Shown one piece after another: positions 60,515 through 64,000 of a stretch of DNA of 64,000 bases (positions are counted from its first letter, which is position 1; each line of letters opens with the position of its first letter). The notes beneath the pieces were generated by a model. That model had not been told where the DNA came from, searched no databases, and saw only the letters and a list, made by a program, of their open reading frames with translations. The DNA lies in assembly GCA_950097015.1 (NCBI GenBank), contig CATNEN010000038.1:1922001-1986000 (forward strand), written 5' to 3'. Made by a program: the position numbers and the translations under genes. This stretch comes from Macrostomum hystrix (Eukaryota > Platyhelminthes > Macrostomidae).

Positions 60515-63251
60515 TCAGGCCTTGCCAGACAGATGCTGCAGCGATCTTGTGATGGCTTGAACGCTGCCGCTCCTTATACCGCCGTTTCCGCCGCTGCTGG
60601 CTTCGAAGCTGTTCGACGCAGCCAGACTCTTGAGCAGCTCGCTGGCGTAGGCGTCCAGCTCCGCTGTCCGACGCCGCAACTGGTCACGCTCGGCCACAGC
60701 CTCCTCCAGCAGTCGCTCGGTGTTGTGCCAGTCCTCTTTCGTTGCTGCCAGACGCTCGCGCGCTTCCGCTAGCCGCCGCTCCTCCAGCTGCGATGCCAGC
60801 AGCCACCGCGAGCTCCGGCCAATCTCCGTTGCCAGCTGGTCGCGTATGCTCTGCGCCTCTGAGCGAGCCTCCAGTAGTTGACGGCGAGTGTCGATAGACA
60901 GGCGAGGCAGGACCTGCACCTGCTGCTGCTGCGGATGCTGCTGCTGAGTGCGATTTGTCGTAATAGCTGAAAATTTTTAAATGCTTTCGGCTAGAGGTCA
61001 GATGGAGTTATCAGGTTTTATCAAGTCGAGACTTTTGGGTGTGATTTCTAGGAATTCCATTTGAAAAAGCTACAGCTTACCAGCTGGTTGGCGCTGCTGC
61101 GCGAGACCTGATCGAGTTTTGTTAACGACGAATTTCGACGGGGAAGCCGGCGTCTCGGATTGGTGGAACTGGGATTGCAGTTCGGCCAGCGACTGGCTGC
61201 GGCAGAGAAATTGTTGGTTGTCAGTTTGCTAGCTTATACGAGCGTATCTACAGATCTTCACACCAATACGTTGATAGCTACAGTTGCATCAATTACAGGC
61301 TACAGTCGACCAGCATCATGGAGAGGCACTTCTGCCGATCAGGCAAGAATTAGGACAGAACAGACGCCTAAACAGATACTCTGCGCAGGCACACAATCTC
61401 ATGGGTGTGTACATCTGCCCTGACTAATCTCATGATTACATGAATGTAAAAACGATGGCAAACATGTACCCGGAACCTGCTGTGGCCTTCACCAGTCGCT
61501 GAACTACGTCATCGGAACCAGCGCCACTGCCGCCATTATTTGACGTTGTCATCTCCGCTGCGGCCTTCCCGAAGCAGATTGTCACGGGACTCCCAATTCC
61601 ACCACGTCCACACTGCTGAAGTATTTCGGCGGCCGCTGCTGGTGTCACAGCCACCAAGCGTCTGCCATTGATTTCTAGGATCTGCAGTTGAGACGTTGAA
61701 TCGTTTCGTAATGGCTGAGTTAAACAGCTTGCCACCCGCAGTTAACATAAATGCACAACTTTATACTCCAGACCAGAACAGACTCAGTCAAGCGAGCATT
61801 CCATTAACAGCCGGATGCGATATGCGAATCGTTGTGTATTTGAGGTTCGTGTAGATACAGTCGGTTATTCGGTAACGTTTTACACAGGGCGTGTGAAAGT
61901 GAAAAGATTTGAAAAAATGGACCTGTACTCTTTAGCGAGTAGCGACTGACTGTGCTTGCAGGCGTTTTGGCATTATCGTAATAAGTGAATTTCTAAAAAA
62001 TCATTTATAACCCGTCATTCCATTTGCTTAAACCCCGTCACTCCCTAAAATAAAACCTGTCAGTCCTCAGTCTAAAGCGAGCGCCTTATTTAGCGACCTG
62101 AATAGGGCGATGGCTACCAAATATAAAAGTACATTCGGCATAATTCTCGCCTGATCTCCCGGTCGAAGTCGACCATCACGCTCGGCCCAACCGCCCGGTG
62201 TCAGCGACTTCACGTAGATGCCGATTCTCTCGCCGCTGTCGCCAGCTTCGTCGCCGTCGCCTGCGGTGGCCGTCAGCCCGACCCCGGCCAGCCCCACCCC
62301 CAGACCGTCAGCAGGCCATTGCGGCAGCTCCAGCGTGAGCTGTCTCAGTCGACTCGCTCGTCTCTCCAGCTCAGCTTCGACGCTGGCCACGCTGGACGTT
62401 GTGGCCAGCGTTGCCGCCGCCGATTCGACTTCGCTCGATGGCGCGCCCTCGCTGCGTTTTTTATGTATTACAATTTAGATCGACATATGCTACTTATAGT
62501 GGCCTCTGTAGTATTAAGTATTTTTTCTACAAAATCACTTTCTAGAATATTTTATAGCTGATATTTTATGCTTGCTGTGCTCAGAATTTGCTCAATCGTG
62601 CGAGTAAAGTAACCAGCAGCTGCCCCATTGATTATTTATGATGGTGGGCCTTGGTTACGCAGTCTTTCTAGTTTGCATTATTTATTTTAACATTTATGCT
62701 CTTTGGCTAGTTGGCTGTGCGCATAAAGCTTGACGTCTGTCCCGCGTTGGAGTACCCGGCGTGAAGCACAGGACTTGAAAACTTTTTATTATCACGGTTC
62801 CCATGTTTTAAGCGCTAAGCAGTGCAATGTTCTGCTCACTGAATTCTTTGAGAAACCAAGGTGTATGTGAGCAAAGCACAAGCTTCACTTTTCAAGTACT
62901 ATTTCAGAGGAAAAAAACTGTACTCTTGGAGATCGAGACTCGATTTTTTGACGTTGTGACTCGATTCTCTGGGGTTGGGACTTGATTCTTTGAGGTTGGG
63001 ACTCGATTCTCTGAGGTTGGGACTCGGCACTTGGAGGTTGGGACTCGACTCTCTGAGGTTGGGACTCGACTCTCTGAGGTTGGGACTCGACTCTCTGACT
63101 CTCACAGGCAAACTTTGACAATTAATTACGCTTCAGGGACTTGTCCGACCGATGTCCGAATTCGCACGTTTGGCTTCTCGCGCCCAGTGGCTGCAACATT
63201 CGGTGTGCGGCGCAGTCGGACTTTTAGAAACTCCAGGCCTGCAGGGGCCGA

Positions 63252-63293
<42 letters not shown>

Positions 63294-63638
63294 ATGCTGC
63301 TGCTGCTGCTGATGATGCTGCTGCTGCTGATGATGCTGCTGCTGCTGATGCTGCTGCTGCTGTTGATGCTGCTGATGCTGAAACCTGCTGTAGCTAGCCG
63401 CAGTAAGTTGTCTATTACTAGCTGATATTGTTGACGTTGATGGCGACCTCAACTGGGAGGCTGCAGCTGACGATGAAGCCGCCTGGAACATCTGCCTGAT
63501 GCGGGCAACGCGGCCCACGGCCGACATGTCTGACTCAGCCGATGCATTTTCTTCCGACAGCGATGCGTTATTATCTACAGAGGGCTGCTTCTGCTGGTGC
63601 TGCTGCTTGTCACAACTTCTTGCTTGATCCAGTCTCAT
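60515..63638 (-). CDS. Neurabin/spinophilin-like (PPP1R9 family) PDZ and coiled-coil scaffold
   Basis: Five exons: 63638-63130, 62451-62151, 61681-61470, 61196-61081 and 60966-60515, about 529 aa and in phase. The N-terminal exon is low-complexity with a VGRVARIRQMFQ motif and a long Q/H tract. Exon 2 has EAELERRASRLRQLTLELP, matching the family segment just before the PDZ, then the PDZ core GLGVGLAGVGL and IGIYVKSLTPGGWAERDGRL. The PDZ continues across the intron: RPGDQ|ILEINGRRLVAV. Exons 4-5 lead to a C-terminal coiled coil (QLATEIGRSSRWLLASQLEE; LLEEAVAERDQLRRRTAEL). Family members target PP1 and bind actin in dendritic spines and at junctions. It is shorter than vertebrate members (about 815-1100 aa), and no clear RVxF/KIHF PP1 motif was found. 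Intron 2 appears to use a GC donor. The exon 3 donor is uncertain. An ATG at 63797 would extend the N-terminus, less plausibly. Confidence 0.82.
61325..61430 (-). mobile_element. SINE family 1 fragment in the neurabin-like gene
   Basis: On the minus strand, AGGGCAGATGTACACACCCA and GTGCCTGCGCAGAGTATCTG match the SINE body; head and tail are missing. It lies in the intron 61197-61469. Confidence 0.6.
62930..63100. repeat. 21-bp minisatellite in intron 1 of the neurabin-like gene
   Basis: About eight copies of GAGGTTGGGACTCGACTCTC plus T, with CGATTCT variants, ending some 30 bp from the donor site. Confidence 0.9.
63252..63378 (-). repeat. Coding CAG/CAC tract encoding poly-Gln/His
   Basis: CTG repeats with GATG interruptions on the plus strand read as CAG with CAT interruptions on the coding strand. 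They give a tract of about 42 residues, mostly Gln with regular His, inside the first exon of the neurabin-like gene. Confidence 0.92.
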
Positions 63639-64000
63639 TTCTAAGACAAGCTTTACTTGCGCATTGGATATAATGCGGAGCCAGCCACTGAGAGAACTAG
63701 TTCTAGCTTTATTATAAAACACTATTTGTAATTCCGCGCCGAAATGTCGTTTTTCTACGTACAGATAAAAATAATTCCGGAAAATGACGCCAGGCATTTT
63801 CAACTACGGCTCGTATTTTAATACGTCTTTGACAACGAAACTATTAAATATGATATACTGAAGCAGATTAAAACTGAAAACCATGTAATTTTTTTATTAG
63901 ATTACTTTCTACGCAAAGCGAAAGTGACCCCGCGCTTGTTAGAGAACTTTGTCTCAGCAATATTGAAGAATCCTTCATTATATTTAGGTAGTCTTAATAA
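63639..64000. other. 5' flank of the neurabin-like gene
   Basis: AT-rich. The complement of about 63640-63655 reads CTTGTCTTAG just before the ATG at 63638, another acceptor-like sequence next to a start codon. Confidence 0.35.

Overview
The window is nuclear DNA of an animal. Several conserved metazoan genes are split by GT-AG introns: ribosomal protein L12, CPT2, an LSM14-type mRNP protein, an SNX9/18/33-type sorting nexin, a calumenin/reticulocalbin, a neurabin/spinophilin and a DMAC2/ATP5S-type mitochondrial factor. Coding exons are GC-rich. Introns and spacers are AT-rich and packed with minisatellites and transposon remnants. Standard code is used throughout. Several start codons follow closely after a 3' splice-site-like sequence with no visible 5' exon, which would fit spliced-leader trans-splicing. 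Together with the repeat load this hints at a lophotrochozoan such as a free-living flatworm (Macrostomum-like), but that assignment is a guess.

Layout. 1-3.6 kb: minisatellite, then a DMAC2/ATP5S-like gene (-). 3.6-8.5 kb: two minisatellites and an LSM14 gene (-). 8.5-14.6 kb: gene-poor AT-rich DNA with several non-autonomous transposons. 14.7-20.5 kb: extracellular proteins (a WSC exon, a PAN-like exon, and an intact secreted PAN plus glycine-rich gene), broken up by LINE fragments and a SINE. 21.8-23.7 kb: a single-exon SLC13 transporter (-). 24.4-25.4 kb: a 15-bp minisatellite. 27-33.2 kb: a ten-exon sorting nexin (+). 35.5-36.7 kb: an intronless orphan ORF. 37.3-38.7 kb: a 34-bp array. 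40-46.9 kb: CPT2 (-), with a 3.5-kb array of a 31-bp unit in its last intron. 48.1-48.7 kb: a small single-pass membrane protein (+). 49-53 kb: SINE, hairpin element and mariner relic. 53.2-56.5 kb: calumenin (+). 59-59.9 kb: RPL12 (+). 60.5-63.6 kb: a neurabin-like scaffold (-), close to complete. All genes were reconstructed by hand from splice signals and reading phase. The genes do not form an operon or a shared pathway; they are ordinary unrelated housekeeping and signalling loci.

The most interesting observation is a 245-bp repeat present twice (19539-19783 and 47163-47407, about 97% identical by eye). One copy is exactly an intron from its GT to its AG. The other interrupts a SINE and is flanked by a 3-bp duplication. 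This is what an introner, a transposable element that inserts ready-made introns, should look like. Other notable points are a short-TIR transposon family with perfect 8-bp target duplications (two copies), a 43-bp perfect hairpin also flanked by an 8-bp duplication, and a different, intron-specific minisatellite in most introns.
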